DNA of 64,000 bases from Saccharicrinis carchari (GTDB taxonomy: Bacteria; Bacteroidota; Bacteroidia; Bacteroidales; Marinilabiliaceae). Numbering within the stretch: position 1 is the stretch's first letter; every line of letters starts with the position of its first letter. The position numbers and the translations under genes are program-made. The stretch covers positions 1-64,000 of the forward strand of contig NZ_FXTB01000001.1 of the NCBI RefSeq assembly GCF_900182605.1. Reading direction: 5' to 3'. The notes below the pieces were generated by a model. That model saw only the letters and a list, made by a program, of their open reading frames with translations. It was not told where the DNA came from and did not search any database. Below are positions 1 through 9,183 of this stretch, in pieces.

Positions 1-185
1 CACGGGGCGAATATGGGCATAAGGCTAATATTCGTCCCGTGTGTTGTTTAAGTATTGCATTGTGTTAATTCAAAACATTGTCAACACTCAACGAGGGATG
101 GGGATTGGTACGTAATTTACTTTCAGATGTGAGTTGTTTTTAGGGGCAAGTCTTCCAACCACGGCGTCTGCTTTTTCGTACCTCA

Positions 186-222
186 TAGCATCCACCCCGC
201 CTTTAAAAGGCGGGGAATCCCT
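186..222. repeat. Palindromic intergenic repeat, copy 1 of 2
   Basis: This is a palindrome with a CCCCGCCTTT left arm and an AAAGGCGGGG right arm. It is preceded by CATCCAC and followed by GAATCC. A copy with the same flanks but an altered stem (CCCCTCCTT / AAGGAGGGG) lies at about 41433-41472. Retention of pairing despite different stem bases suggests a REP-like structured repeat. Its function is unknown. Confidence 0.6.
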
Positions 223-407
223 TGCGTGTGGTATTTGCTGGATAAGTAAAAATTCTCCGCAGTAAATCAGCCCCCCCCGTTAGAAAATTTTGCGCAGCAG
301 CATTGCAGGAGGTTGGGGGTAGATGTATGCTCTAAAACAATTCCTACCTTTCCCAGCTACATTCAAAGCGCTATAAGTGTGTTTTCTAAACTCTCTATTT
401 GGGGAGA

Positions 408-435
408 TATCCCTGCCAGACGGCCGGCAGGGATA
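408..435 (-). terminator. Hairpin 3' of GH20 gene
   Basis: A perfect 10-bp stem (408-417 with 426-435) and an 8-nt loop lie 5 nt beyond the stop codon of the minus-strand hexosaminidase gene. There is no clear U-tract after the stem on the minus strand. It may therefore be a 3'-end stabilising hairpin or a weak terminator ending PUL1 transcription. Confidence 0.5.
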
Positions 436-440
436 GATTT

Positions 441-2771
441 TTAATGTATTTCTATTTCATCCAAGGCTGTTTTACTCTGTTCGCCTGCCCTGTAGTATCC
501 GTCGGGTATTACCCCCCAACTTAAAATTTCCAATCGAACATATTTAGCTTCACTCGTGGGGAATGATATGGACACCGGGAAACGGGTTCCCTCAGTTGGC
601 GAGAAATCATACTTTAACTCCTTAGCCGCTCTTTTTGTATAGGTTTTTCCATCTAGCGACGAAAAGACAGTAAGCTTGCGTGCTGGCCATGTGTAGTTTA
701 CCGGTCTCCATACAAAAGAACTTGCGACATTGCTAATTGTCTGCGGCCTGCTTAATGCCAGGTCAATTTGTATGGTATCCTGACGATAATGAACCCAACG
801 ACGCACATTCTTGGCGTATCCGCGAATCCCGTCGGTTAAACCAAAGCCCTTGTTCACATTTTCTGACACAGGGTGGGGTGTACTAATATATGAACATCCT
901 GTTGCTTTATTCACGGCGAAGCTCTTTTGTGTTGTTTTCCCTTGAGCTACGCCATCTTTATAAACGGCTGCATAAACAGTAGCATCCTCGTTTAAACGGA
1001 TAGGCTCGTTGTAGAGCGAAGAGGAAGTTGTAACAATAGCGTCGTTTATGGCATAGAATATTCTTGTGTCGGGGCTGAATGTTTTTAAGCTCACCTCGAA
1101 GCTGTTCTTCGTGCTATTCCATGCTCCCGTGATGTTTACATCGTAAAAGTTGCGCGAGGCGTTTATACCATGATAATCCAAGCGCTTAAAATCTTTAGCT
1201 AATCTATGGGTAAAATCATTAAAATCTTTATTTCCGGGTTGTGTCCATTGTACCTCGGCCATAGCCAGTAATCTCGGGAATGTCATATATTCAAAATAGT
1301 CGGTCGTTTGAATATATTCGCCCCAAATATTGGCTTGCGTTCCGATGATGTAGGATTGTTCCTCCGCAGTGAGTTCAGCAGGAAGTGGATTGTAGGCATA
1401 TACGCTATCTAATGGCAGGAAACCACTCATTGCTAATGGAGCAAATTCAGGATCTTCCTGATAATGATCAAAATAACACTCATCTCCGGGCGTCATAATT
1501 ACATTGTGCTTCTGTTTTGCTGCAATAATTCCACCTTCCTCTCCTCTCCAGGACATAACAGAGGCATTTGGAGCCAGACCGCCCTCCAGTATTTCATCCC
1601 AACCGATGATGTCGCGCCCTTTGCTATTCACAAACTCTTCAATTCTGTGGATAAACCAGCTTTGTAATTCATCTTCATCTTTCAGGCCTTCTTTTTTAAT
1701 CAAAGCCTGACAATGGGCACATTTCTTCCATGCTTTTTTTGGGCATTCATCACCACCGATGTGTATATAATGACTCGGGAACAGGTCAATGACTTCTGTT
1801 AACACATCCTCAAGAAAAGCAAATGTGTTTTCTTTAGGGCAATACACTTCATCGAATATATCGAAATAGTCGCGAACAACATACTCTTTACCCAAGCCAC
1901 AGGAGAGCTGGGGGTATGCAGCTAGAGAAGCAGAGGTATGCCCGGGCATTTCTATCTCCGGGATTACCGTTATAAAGCGATCGGATGCATATTGAATAAT
2001 CTCTTTTATATCTTCCTGGGTATAGAAACCTCTGTGCTCTATACCGTCGTACCGTCGAGGCCAGTAATAGTCTGAATGGCCAACCTGGGTTTGACTGCGA
2101 TACGAACCTATTTCGGTTAGTTTGGGATACTTCTTTATCTCTATACGCCATCCTTGATCATCCGTTAGGTGCATATGTAAGCGATTGAGCTTATACACAG
2201 CCATCATATCAATAAACTTGAGCACCGTTTCTTTAGGTAAAAAGTTTCGGGCAACGTCCATCATAGCACCCCGGTAAGGAAAACGTGGTGCATCCTTAAT
2301 GCTGGCTATGGGCAACTCAATTTTTGAAATACCCTTTTGGGAGGTATCGTGTATCTCGGCAGGCATTAATTGTATCAGTGTTTGGATACCATAGAAAAAA
2401 CCTGCCGCTGTGCTATTTGACTTAATTTCGATTTTCTCGGCACTTATGTTTAAAGCATATGCTTCATCCGGTAAGGTGTTATCTACTATAAAACTTATGG
2501 CGGACTGCTGGTTTTCTGAAGCCTTTTCTACTTGGATAGAAGTGTTTTTTAGCACCTCCTTAAAGTAATTGAAAAGAGTTGATAATGGCAGTTCCGATGG
2601 CAAGGATACATTTACTTTATCTTGTAATATCAAATGGCCTGAATTGGTTCTTATTTCATTTGGTAAAGGAATAAGGCTGTATGTTTTTTTCAGATTTTTA
2701 TTCCCATTACTAGTGGAACAAGAAATAAAAACCAATGTTATACAAAGAATACTAAAAAAATATTTTTTCAT
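441..2771 (-). CDS. GH20 beta-N-acetylhexosaminidase lipoprotein
   Basis: This exo-glycosidase is predicted to release terminal beta-linked GlcNAc or GalNAc by substrate-assisted catalysis at the cell surface or in the periplasm. The 776-residue protein has a lipobox Cys near residue 18, a GH20 N-terminal domain (about 28-165) and a TIM barrel. The barrel carries the hallmark HIGGDE, placing the catalytic Asp-Glu pair at about 341-342, and an upstream HLTDDQGWR segment. The C-terminus has a chitobiase-like segment and then a discoidin (F5/8 type C)-like domain, probably carbohydrate-binding. The reading frame stays open to 2924, but that extension would overlap the next gene. The ATG at 2771 begins a good signal peptide, so I chose it. 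It is the most distal gene of PUL1. GH20 assignment is firm; linkage specificity is not readable. Confidence 0.93.
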   Translation of the reverse strand: MKKYFFSILCITLVFISCSTSNGNKNLKKTYSLIPLPNEIRTNSGHLILQDKVNVSLPSELPLSTLFNYFKEVLKNTSIQVEKASENQQSAISFIVDNTLPDEAYALNISAEKIEIKSNSTAAGFFYGIQTLIQLMPAEIHDTSQKGISKIELPIASIKDAPRFPYRGAMMDVARNFLPKETVLKFIDMMAVYKLNRLHMHLTDDQGWRIEIKKYPKLTEIGSYRSQTQVGHSDYYWPRRYDGIEHRGFYTQEDIKEIIQYASDRFITVIPEIEMPGHTSASLAAYPQLSCGLGKEYVVRDYFDIFDEVYCPKENTFAFLEDVLTEVIDLFPSHYIHIGGDECPKKAWKKCAHCQALIKKEGLKDEDELQSWFIHRIEEFVNSKGRDIIGWDEILEGGLAPNASVMSWRGEEGGIIAAKQKHNVIMTPGDECYFDHYQEDPEFAPLAMSGFLPLDSVYAYNPLPAELTAEEQSYIIGTQANIWGEYIQTTDYFEYMTFPRLLAMAEVQWTQPGNKDFNDFTHRLAKDFKRLDYHGINASRNFYDVNITGAWNSTKNSFEVSLKTFSPDTRIFYAINDAIVTTSSSLYNEPIRLNEDATVYAAVYKDGVAQGKTTQKSFAVNKATGCSYISTPHPVSENVNKGFGLTDGIRGYAKNVRRWVHYRQDTIQIDLALSRPQTISNVASSFVWRPVNYTWPARKLTVFSSLDGKTYTKRAAKELKYDFSPTEGTRFPVSISFPTSEAKYVRLEILSWGVIPDGYYRAGEQSKTALDEIEIH

Positions 2772-2844
2772 AATGTTGCTGCCAATAAGTGAGGATGCTC
2801 TTGTGATGTTTTTATTTTTTTCTATTGTTAGTATTGAATAAATC

Positions 2845-3714
2845 CTACTGTAACTGAATACGTACCAATATGGGGGTATGGTCTGATAAGAATTGCTTAT
2901 TTTCGGTTTCTGCCAAAATACCATGTTTTAATACTTCAACATCCTTACTCACAAAAATATAATCTATCAGAGGGCGCTTTTCGTAAGGGATTCTTCCGAA
3001 ATTATGGAAAGTCCATGAAGGACCATATACTATGGGTGAAACCGCGCGGGAATCGATTAAATGGTTAGCATTAGATTTATCTGTTATTTGATTGATAACA
3101 TCCGATTCGGGCTTGGCATTAAAATCGCCCATAAGAATAATGGGTAAGTCGTTTGAAAGTTCAGCAAGTCTGTCGAGTATTAACTTTACACCCTCTCTAC
3201 GGGCAGTTACTCCAACATGATCTAAGTGCGTGTTTAAGGCTATAAGTGTATTTCCTGACGCTTTATCTTTCAATTTCGCCCACGAAGCAATTCTTTCACA
3301 TGCTCCGTCCCAACCTCTGGAACCGGCAACTTCGGGTGTTTCGCTCAACCAGAAATAACCGGAGTCGAGAACAGAAAAGCGTTCTTTTTTATAAAAAAGA
3401 GCACTGTATTCTCCCTTTTCTTTGCCATCTTCACGACCTACGCCAACGGATTCATAACCAGGTAATAATCGTTTTAAATCTTTCATTTGATTGTGCAATA
3501 CTTCTTGTGTGCCAAGTATATCCGCATCGTAGAACAAAATTGAATTGGCAACACGCTCTTTTCTATTTTGCCAATTATTCAAGCTATCTCCCGGGTTATC
3601 ATACCTGACATTAAAAGTCATTACATTTAATTGTACAGATGAATCAACTTGTTTGTTTATGTTACAGCACGCCATAGCGAGAAAGGATAATAGAAGTAAA
3701 GAAATATTTTTCAT
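2845..3714 (-). CDS. Endonuclease/exonuclease/phosphatase (EEP) family lipoprotein
   Basis: This 289-residue exported protein has the EEP metal-dependent phosphoesterase fold. Visible motifs are GTQEV (metal-binding Glu at about 71), NTHLDH (about 161-166), GDFN (about 196-199) and a C-terminal SDHTP (about 277-281). The N-terminus is a signal peptide with Cys at 16-17, compatible with lipidation. The family includes nucleases, inositol-phosphate phosphatases and sphingomyelinases; exported Bacteroidota members in PULs are largely uncharacterised. It sits 73 nt upstream of the GH20 start and is followed upstream by a second phosphodiesterase gene, so I infer removal of a phosphate ester from the glycan or lipid substrate. 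A decayed partial copy lies at about 20.32-20.63 kb. Confidence 0.85.
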   Translation of the reverse strand: MKNISLLLLSFLAMACCNINKQVDSSVQLNVMTFNVRYDNPGDSLNNWQNRKERVANSILFYDADILGTQEVLHNQMKDLKRLLPGYESVGVGREDGKEKGEYSALFYKKERFSVLDSGYFWLSETPEVAGSRGWDGACERIASWAKLKDKASGNTLIALNTHLDHVGVTARREGVKLILDRLAELSNDLPIILMGDFNAKPESDVINQITDKSNANHLIDSRAVSPIVYGPSWTFHNFGRIPYEKRPLIDYIFVSKDVEVLKHGILAETENKQFLSDHTPILVRIQLQ

Positions 3715-3952
3715 AACAATTATTTTTAATGATTATTAATTTAAAAAGTGAGGGTGTGAAGATAAAAACTCTTTTTATGAACTATCGATGCCCAATATAA
3801 ATACTCTTCTTCGTAATGTAAAAATAATACAGTGTGTAGGGATAAAACCCATTACTCAATACTATTGCACCATTTTTGGAGCATTGAATATCATTTGAGG
3901 GGCTTAATTTAGCTTTTGTGGCTCGAATAGATCGTTATTAATTGGTACAGAT

Positions 3953-4741
3953 CTATTCTTTAAAATACATATCATATTTTGAATCAAGTTGCACATGGTT
4001 TATATTCAGTGTTTTTAATTGTTGCACAATTTCTTTAACCACTGTTTCTTCTTTATCTTTTGGAATTGCCCATTCATTAATAACCCCGACAATCATAATT
4101 CCATTATCTTTTGCCCATCTTGCATCCTGGGCCGATGGATTTCCGAAGTAGTAATAATTGTCAGGATCGTAATCTTTACCTTGCATATTGGTTTCAAGCT
4201 GTTCTCTGGTACAGCTTAATCGTACTTTTCCTGTAAAAAAATCTGTAGTAGCTGATGTGCCAATCATTAAGGCATTTTCTCTCAAATTATAGGTGTCAAG
4301 TAAGTCAATTATTTTTTCGCAAACAGCTTTGTCGTAGCCTTTAATCTTATTATCAATCATTATGTTCATGCCTGTTCTTTGACATAGGTGAAAAACATCC
4401 TCTAGTTTTTGTATGGATGTTCCTCTGTCAGACTTAAGTAAAGCTATTTCATCCCAGGTCATGTCGGCTACATTTTTATCAACATTAAAATACTTCTGTA
4501 AGTTTTTGTCGTGATGTGTAATGAGCACCCCGTCTTTGGTTAACCTCATATCTACCTCGACCATCCAATAGTTATTTTCTATGGCTCGTAGCAATGCTTC
4601 TTTACTATTTTCAGGAGTTTTAGTATCAACAATACCACCTCTATGTGCAATAAGATGGTACTTCGTATCTGTTTCCTGTGCACTTAAAAGGGATAATGAG
4701 CACAAGAATAAAAGGGCGATTGAAGAAAAAAAATGTTTCAT
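3953..4741 (-). CDS. Exported glycerophosphodiester phosphodiesterase family protein
   Basis: The 262-residue protein has a classical Sec signal peptide (cleavage near the SAQ at about 20-22) and then a GDPD TIM-barrel domain. Recognisable motifs are HRGG (33-36), the TPENS segment with Glu near 44, EVDMRLTKDG (Glu and Asp near 62-64) and THHD (about 75-78). These match the catalytic and metal-binding residues of the family. The expected reaction is hydrolysis of glycerophosphodiesters to sn-glycerol 3-phosphate and an alcohol in the periplasm. Its location between an EEP lipoprotein and a GH123 gene in PUL1 suggests a phosphodiester-containing glycoconjugate substrate, which is inference. 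Confidence 0.88.
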   Translation of the reverse strand: MKHFFSSIALLFLCSLSLLSAQETDTKYHLIAHRGGIVDTKTPENSKEALLRAIENNYWMVEVDMRLTKDGVLITHHDKNLQKYFNVDKNVADMTWDEIALLKSDRGTSIQKLEDVFHLCQRTGMNIMIDNKIKGYDKAVCEKIIDLLDTYNLRENALMIGTSATTDFFTGKVRLSCTREQLETNMQGKDYDPDNYYYFGNPSAQDARWAKDNGIMIVGVINEWAIPKDKEETVVKEIVQQLKTLNINHVQLDSKYDMYFKE

Positions 4742-4825
4742 ATTAGTACTTTTTGTTTTTCGAGAGTAGCGATTATATCAACTGATTAATACTTCTAAGA
4801 TAGCTTTGTATTAGATACATTCTCA

Positions 4826-4985
4826 ATCGTGATTACCCCTAAGCTCCAAAAATACTACGGGACAGGCTCTAAAGGGGGATTAACCCTCACCGGACAGTTC
4901 ACGTTCTACCTGAAGTAAGTTGCTTGTGTTCCTTGTGCAGGGAGGGTTTTGAAAAGAGAAATGTTGCTTTTTATTATCAACACTA
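4826..4985. repeat. Dispersed 3'-flank repeat, copy 1 of 2
   Basis: The ends of this segment match those at 31883-32116. One end is TTCTC...GATTACCCCTAA and the other is CAGGGAGGGTTTT followed by AAAAGAGAA and a T-rich ACTAAT tail. The interior differs, and a GGACAGGCTCTAAAGGG stretch here appears as its reverse complement in the other copy. Both copies abut the stop codon of a PUL glycosidase gene (GH123 here, GH110 there). Its nature is unknown. Confidence 0.6.
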
Positions 4986-6779
4986 ATAGCTAAAGAGCTC
5001 CGGATTGTTCAAAAAGCGCTTTCCATCTGCAAGCAATTCTTCCATATTGCCAGGGTCTTTAAACAGATTGAATTTGGCAAGCATTTGATTGAACGCTTCC
5101 AGCTTTTCTTTGGCTTCCGCTGAGTTGTCTTGCGCAAGGTTAGTTTTGATTATCCTTATTTTTTCAGCGTCTTGAATGCCTTCTATCAGGCGTTCGAAGC
5201 GGATGGAACTCCGTCCGTTGGGATAAACAATGTGGGTATCTCCGGCCGGCCAGGTTCTGAAACGGGAATCGATGGGCGCATCTTTCACATAACTGTTGTA
5301 GGCCCAGCGTAAAAATCCATCAAAACCCGCCGCCCTGGTGTACCAACCGATAAACGCGGCTTCAACAGGTTGCGAAAAAGTAAATACATTAGGGAATTGA
5401 TGGGCACAACTTACATACCAGGTGGTCACGTAATTTTTTCTGGCACGGTAGGCCCTGTCTTTTTCATCTACGGTAACGCCATGGGCCACGCATAAATCAA
5501 CCAATTGATCAGGGTATAACTTGTAGCTTTTATGGTTGTCGGCCAGTGCTACTTTTAAGGAGGGTGCTGTTTCATTGAGCAGCTTCAACATGGCCTTCAT
5601 CTCCTTGGGCGAACGTTCGTCCATGGCAATGAGGGTTTTGTTTTCCCAACCTTTGGTTTTTAGGTGCGCTATAAAATCGGTAAGAAAGGGTTTCCATAAG
5701 GCTTCGTACGCCTTTGTTCCTGGATCGGCAGAAACTTTAATTTCCTGATTCGTCTTCTCGTCAAAATAAAATAAAATATTTCCCCAGGGTACCATTGAAT
5801 AGCAGTTTATTTGTTTGGTAATCCCCAAAGCCATCATAAACTCCACCCAGTTATCGAACACGGTATAATCGAATTCCCACGTGCCATCCGTCTTCTTTCT
5901 CCATTCAATCATCGTATCGAAGGGATCCTCGGTTTGACCATTCCAGGGGCGTTTGTTTAAGGTGGTGGTAATCACTTTCTGTCCGGCATTGGCCAACATT
6001 TGCATGGGTTTTTCTAATGCTGCCCAATGTTTGTCGGACCATGGTTCAACATTTTGGCTACGCGCAACGGCGTAAGGGTTTTGCCATAGGTCCAGATGAA
6101 AAGCCCATTCCGAGGCAGGGGGCAAGGTTCGATTGAGTACGGTAAGCGATAAATTGAGTTCCCTTGCCGTTTTACCATCCGTTAATATTTCTAAAGTAGC
6201 ATCATAATCTCCGGGAGAAGCATCCATCGGCACATCAATGCTAACCCATACCGGACGTGCTGTTTTTGGTTGCAAATTCATGCAATCGAGGTTGTCCAGT
6301 ACATCTGCGCTTAAGGATTGGGCGTAGTCTTCCGGCTTTCGTTCTCCGCAACCCTGGCCGAATTCATCGGTAATAACATATCGAACAAATCGTACCTGCA
6401 TGTTGTTGGCCTTGATCGTTTCATTATTCCCGGAACGAAAGTTCGAGAGCTTGAGTTCTACGTTCGGCACGCTGTCCTTACTCCAAAGAATAAGTTGGCC
6501 TGAGACCCGTTCTCCTTTCCAGGCCGTGCCACTCCACTCAGAAGTGCTCGCTGTTTCAGGGACTTCGTGTTTTACGTAGCGCGCATCAATGCTTCCAACA
6601 GCGGCTTGCAGCCCGGCGGGAACTGCTGCCCAATTCGTGGTTATGGTAACCGGCAATTCCGCTTCTTCGTAGTTGAGGGTGCAATCTTTTTTATCAGCCC
6701 GCTGTGTGCAGCTTGCCACAATGAATATGCTTAATACAATTAATAATGTTTTTGGATTCGTTACTTTGTTCATTTTCAT
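4983..6779 (-). CDS. GH123-like N-acetyl-beta-galactosaminidase lipoprotein (DUF4091)
   Basis: The protein resembles the GH123 catalytic family, formerly DUF4091, which hydrolyses terminal beta-GalNAc, for example on glycosphingolipids. About 598 residues are encoded from the ATG at 6779. The longer frame to 6791 begins with TTG and adds only four residues. A lipobox Cys lies near residue 24. An N-terminal beta-rich domain covers about 30-220, followed by a barrel. An MDERSP segment places an Asp-Glu pair near 387-388, as expected for the catalytic pair of the family. It is part of PUL1, next to the two sulfatases. The family call is reasonably sure; substrate specificity is inferred from family and context. 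Confidence 0.82.
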   Translation of the reverse strand: MKMNKVTNPKTLLIVLSIFIVASCTQRADKKDCTLNYEEAELPVTITTNWAAVPAGLQAAVGSIDARYVKHEVPETASTSEWSGTAWKGERVSGQLILWSKDSVPNVELKLSNFRSGNNETIKANNMQVRFVRYVITDEFGQGCGERKPEDYAQSLSADVLDNLDCMNLQPKTARPVWVSIDVPMDASPGDYDATLEILTDGKTARELNLSLTVLNRTLPPASEWAFHLDLWQNPYAVARSQNVEPWSDKHWAALEKPMQMLANAGQKVITTTLNKRPWNGQTEDPFDTMIEWRKKTDGTWEFDYTVFDNWVEFMMALGITKQINCYSMVPWGNILFYFDEKTNQEIKVSADPGTKAYEALWKPFLTDFIAHLKTKGWENKTLIAMDERSPKEMKAMLKLLNETAPSLKVALADNHKSYKLYPDQLVDLCVAHGVTVDEKDRAYRARKNYVTTWYVSCAHQFPNVFTFSQPVEAAFIGWYTRAAGFDGFLRWAYNSYVKDAPIDSRFRTWPAGDTHIVYPNGRSSIRFERLIEGIQDAEKIRIIKTNLAQDNSAEAKEKLEAFNQMLAKFNLFKDPGNMEELLADGKRFLNNPELFSY

Positions 6780-6796
6780 ATTGTTATTCAAATTTG

Positions 6797-6865
6797 CCTG
6801 AACTATTTATAAATGGTTGAAAATACGAATAAATTTGATGTTTACCCCCACTTAGCTAGCCTCCC
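6797..6865 (+). repeat. Decayed copy of palindromic leader element
   Basis: Starting 5' of the GH123 gene, this matches the elements at 16181 and 34114: CCTGAACTATTTATAAAT, then AAAATACGAATAAA, then TTTACCCCCACTTAGC. Stem 1 is largely lost and the inner stem has a mismatch, so it seems decayed. It faces an inverted and better preserved copy at 6949-7058. Its ACTTAG (near 6850) can still pair with CTAAGT of that copy (near 6954). Confidence 0.5.
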
Positions 6866-6948
6866 GCTATTTTTCGGGACAGGTAGTCCCGAGCTTGCCC
6901 TCGGGAAAGTTAACCCAGAAAATTTTTTGAATTTTCTCTGTCTCCAAC

Positions 6949-7058
6949 AGCGACTAAGTTTCACCTCCATTTTTGTGCGCCAAAAATGGGTTCAGCTATG
7001 TCGGGGTAACCCGCATTTGCATTCATCTCGGTGCAATGTGATGAATAATGCGGGTTAA
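6949..7058 (-). repeat. Palindromic leader element, inverted copy
   Basis: Read on the minus strand this copy has the same order as the elements at 16181 and 34114. It has a long hairpin (outer 9-bp stem 7008-7016/7048-7056, inner stem ATTCATC/GATGAAT), then ACCCCGACATAGCTGAA, then a second stem-loop, then GTGAAACTTAGTCGCT. The outer stem sequence differs almost completely from the other copies but still pairs perfectly, which argues for selection on structure. A further CATTTTTG/CAAAAATG stem lies inside. Confidence 0.6.
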
Positions 7059-7369
7059 ACTCTTGTAAAGAGGTATTACTGAATTGGAAATAGACCGCCT
7101 ATAAACTGATTTGATTACAGGATGTAAAACTTTGTTCACTTGATAGTTATTGGGCGTTATAAGCAAGCAAAATATCATTATAGTTGGATGGGTATGCTAA
7201 GGAGGTTAGGAGATTGCCATAAAATTGCAAAACCATAATTGCAGTATTCTAGTGTGAGTTTAGGTGAATGGCCATTCTCAGTTTTGCAGAACGATCTCTT
7301 CCTAAGCATTACAAAAGGCTTGCTCAACCCTATGCGATCTTATCCCATATGGTTATATGCTAATCATTG

Positions 7370-7411
7370 ATAAGAAAAAAAGAAAGGGTGTAATTTAGGT
7401 AACTACACCCT
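7370..7411 (-). terminator. Terminator of first sulfatase gene
   Basis: An 8-bp stem (AGGGTGTA at about 7385-7392 with TACACCCT at about 7404-7411) is followed, reading the minus strand, by a T-rich tract. It lies about 50 nt past the stop of the sulfatase gene and so suggests transcription can end within PUL1. Confidence 0.7.
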
Positions 7412-7460
7412 CTAAAATATTGCCGTGATTTAAACTTACCTCAAAAGTATTTTATGAGTC

Positions 7461-8972
7461 TTAATTTTCGGATTTGATACCCTCAAATATTTTCATCATC
7501 TGCTCTGTTTTTTCCGGATAGTCTTCTGCTAAGTTCATTTTTTGGCCGGGATCATCTTTCAGGTTATACAACTGGGGCCGTAATGAAAAACCGGTTTCCA
7601 TATCTACTCCCCAGCTAATTTTTTTACCACCTTTGTGTGGCGGTATCAATACCCAGTCTCCCTCACGGAATGCCAAACGTCCTTGTAAACCTTCCGTGAT
7701 ATGATGGTCTCTTCCTTTCACGGATTTTCCCATAAGTACATTTAACAGGTCTTGACTGTCGGGTCGCTTGTTTTCTGTTTTAAACAGAGTTGCAAATGAA
7801 GCATACAGGTCGATTTGAGAAATCAAAGCATCTGATACGCCCGGCTTTATTTTACCTTGCCACCGTAGCATGAACGGGACGTGAGTGCCGGCATCATAAA
7901 GGCTGTATTTACCCCCTCTAAGATTGCCCCAGGGCGTATGTGTACCCACTAATTCGGGCGATTGATCGTGATAGCCATCATCCAGCACGGGACCGTTGTC
8001 GCTGGAGAAGATTACGATGGTGTTTTCGGATAGGCCCAGTTCATCCAGTGTTTTTAGAAATTCATCTACACACCAATCGGCTTCCAGTATCACATCACCT
8101 CGGGGTCCCATACCTGATTTGCCCGCAAATCGTGGATGTGGCACACGGGGTACATGCGGTTGGTGTAAAGCATAATACAAGAAAAAGGGCTTGTCTTTAT
8201 GTTTCTTTACAAACTGCTTTGCCCTTACCAGAAAGGTATCTGCCATATCTTCATCTACCCATAAAGCCGATTGCCCGCCTTTCATAAATCCAATACGCGA
8301 GATGCCGTTTGTAATGCTCATATTATGGCCATGGCTTGGGTGAACTTTTAGCAGCTCAGGGTTCTCTTTGCCGGTAGGTTCCCCTTCAAAGTTCTGCCTG
8401 TAGTCAACCATAATCGGATCGTTCTTGTCCAGGTCAACGACATCCCCGTTCTGCACATAAACGGTTGGTACACGGTCGTTGGTGGCCGCCATTATATAGG
8501 AGTAATCAAAGCCAACCTTATTGGGTCCCAGGTCAATATGCGTGTTCCAGTTAATATTTCCATCGCCAAGTCCGAGGTGCCATTTGCCCACTACACCGGT
8601 GGAATAGCCATTTTCCTTAAAAAGCTTGGGTAGGGTGGGTGCGGATGGATCTATTAACAGGGCAGCATTTCCCTGTAGTACGGCTGCACGCTTATTCCTC
8701 CACGGGTACTCGCCCGTAAGAAGGCTGTACCTGCTGGGTGTGCAAGTGGCAGAGGTGGCATAGGCATTATCAAAGCGGATACCCTCGTCCGCAAGCCTAT
8801 CTATTCCCGGTGTTTTCAACTGCCCCATTTGATAGGAGCTTACATCGCCTATCCCGAGATCATCGGTATAGATAATAACAACATTTGGCTTTTCGGTTTC
8901 TATAGATGAGGTGCAGCTCAGGCTAAGCCCCATCAATATTAAACAGCCATAAAACTTTATCAGATAGATCAT
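7461..8972 (-). CDS. Exported Cys-type sulfatase (S1 family) lipoprotein
   Basis: This is predicted to remove sulfate esters from a sulfated sugar in the periplasm or at the surface. The 503-residue protein has a lipobox Cys at about 20 and the N-terminal metal-binding TDDLG. The sulfatase signature CTPSR spans 77-81, and its Cys would be converted to formylglycine by a maturase encoded elsewhere. GKWHLGLG and SSDNGP follow further on. The overall sequence resembles S1 enzymes acting on amino sugars, but the subfamily cannot be fixed by eye. It lies between GH123 and a second sulfatase in PUL1, so sulfated GalNAc or GlcNAc residues are the natural guess. Confidence 0.93.
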   Translation of the reverse strand: MIYLIKFYGCLILMGLSLSCTSSIETEKPNVVIIYTDDLGIGDVSSYQMGQLKTPGIDRLADEGIRFDNAYATSATCTPSRYSLLTGEYPWRNKRAAVLQGNAALLIDPSAPTLPKLFKENGYSTGVVGKWHLGLGDGNINWNTHIDLGPNKVGFDYSYIMAATNDRVPTVYVQNGDVVDLDKNDPIMVDYRQNFEGEPTGKENPELLKVHPSHGHNMSITNGISRIGFMKGGQSALWVDEDMADTFLVRAKQFVKKHKDKPFFLYYALHQPHVPRVPHPRFAGKSGMGPRGDVILEADWCVDEFLKTLDELGLSENTIVIFSSDNGPVLDDGYHDQSPELVGTHTPWGNLRGGKYSLYDAGTHVPFMLRWQGKIKPGVSDALISQIDLYASFATLFKTENKRPDSQDLLNVLMGKSVKGRDHHITEGLQGRLAFREGDWVLIPPHKGGKKISWGVDMETGFSLRPQLYNLKDDPGQKMNLAEDYPEKTEQMMKIFEGIKSEN

Positions 8973-9183
8973 AAATCAAAAATATATTGCTAATTATAAG
9001 ATATTATTTGCGATCGAATAAAAAAACCATCATTTTTTACGTCCTGTTGTGGTTAAATATAAACAAAGGGTTCAAATAATAATTCAAATTGAATTTTAAT
9101 CCCTCAGGTTGGGCTTGTATTATACTCTGTAACTCTCTGTAAAATAGCTGGTCAGTGAATTAATGAGAGGCAGAAATATTAAT

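Larger units (their letters stand above)
1..440. other. Gene-free left edge with hairpins
   Basis: No supportable gene lies in this stretch. It holds an imperfect 14-bp inverted repeat at 1-14/28-41 around a 13-nt loop, with one G-T pair. At about 188-216 there is a C-rich/G-rich palindrome that recurs near 41.4 kb. A 10-bp hairpin lies at 408-435, just past the GH20 stop. A run of eight C at about 272-279 is also visible. The region may be the 3' flank of a gene outside the window. Confidence 0.6.
6792..7460. other. Gene-free 670 bp between GH123 and sulfatase genes
   Basis: No convincing reading frame lies here. The part next to GH123 (6797-7058) is filled by two opposed copies of a palindromic element. 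Between them, at about 6875-6915, are short hairpins made from CGGGA/TCCCG-type repeats. From about 7070 to 7370 I see nothing recognisable. A terminator hairpin for the upstream sulfatase gene follows at about 7370-7411. Confidence 0.6.

Noticed and set aside
2772-2924. N-terminal extension of the GH20 gene
   Set aside because: It would overlap the EEP gene by 80 bp and place residues before the signal peptide.
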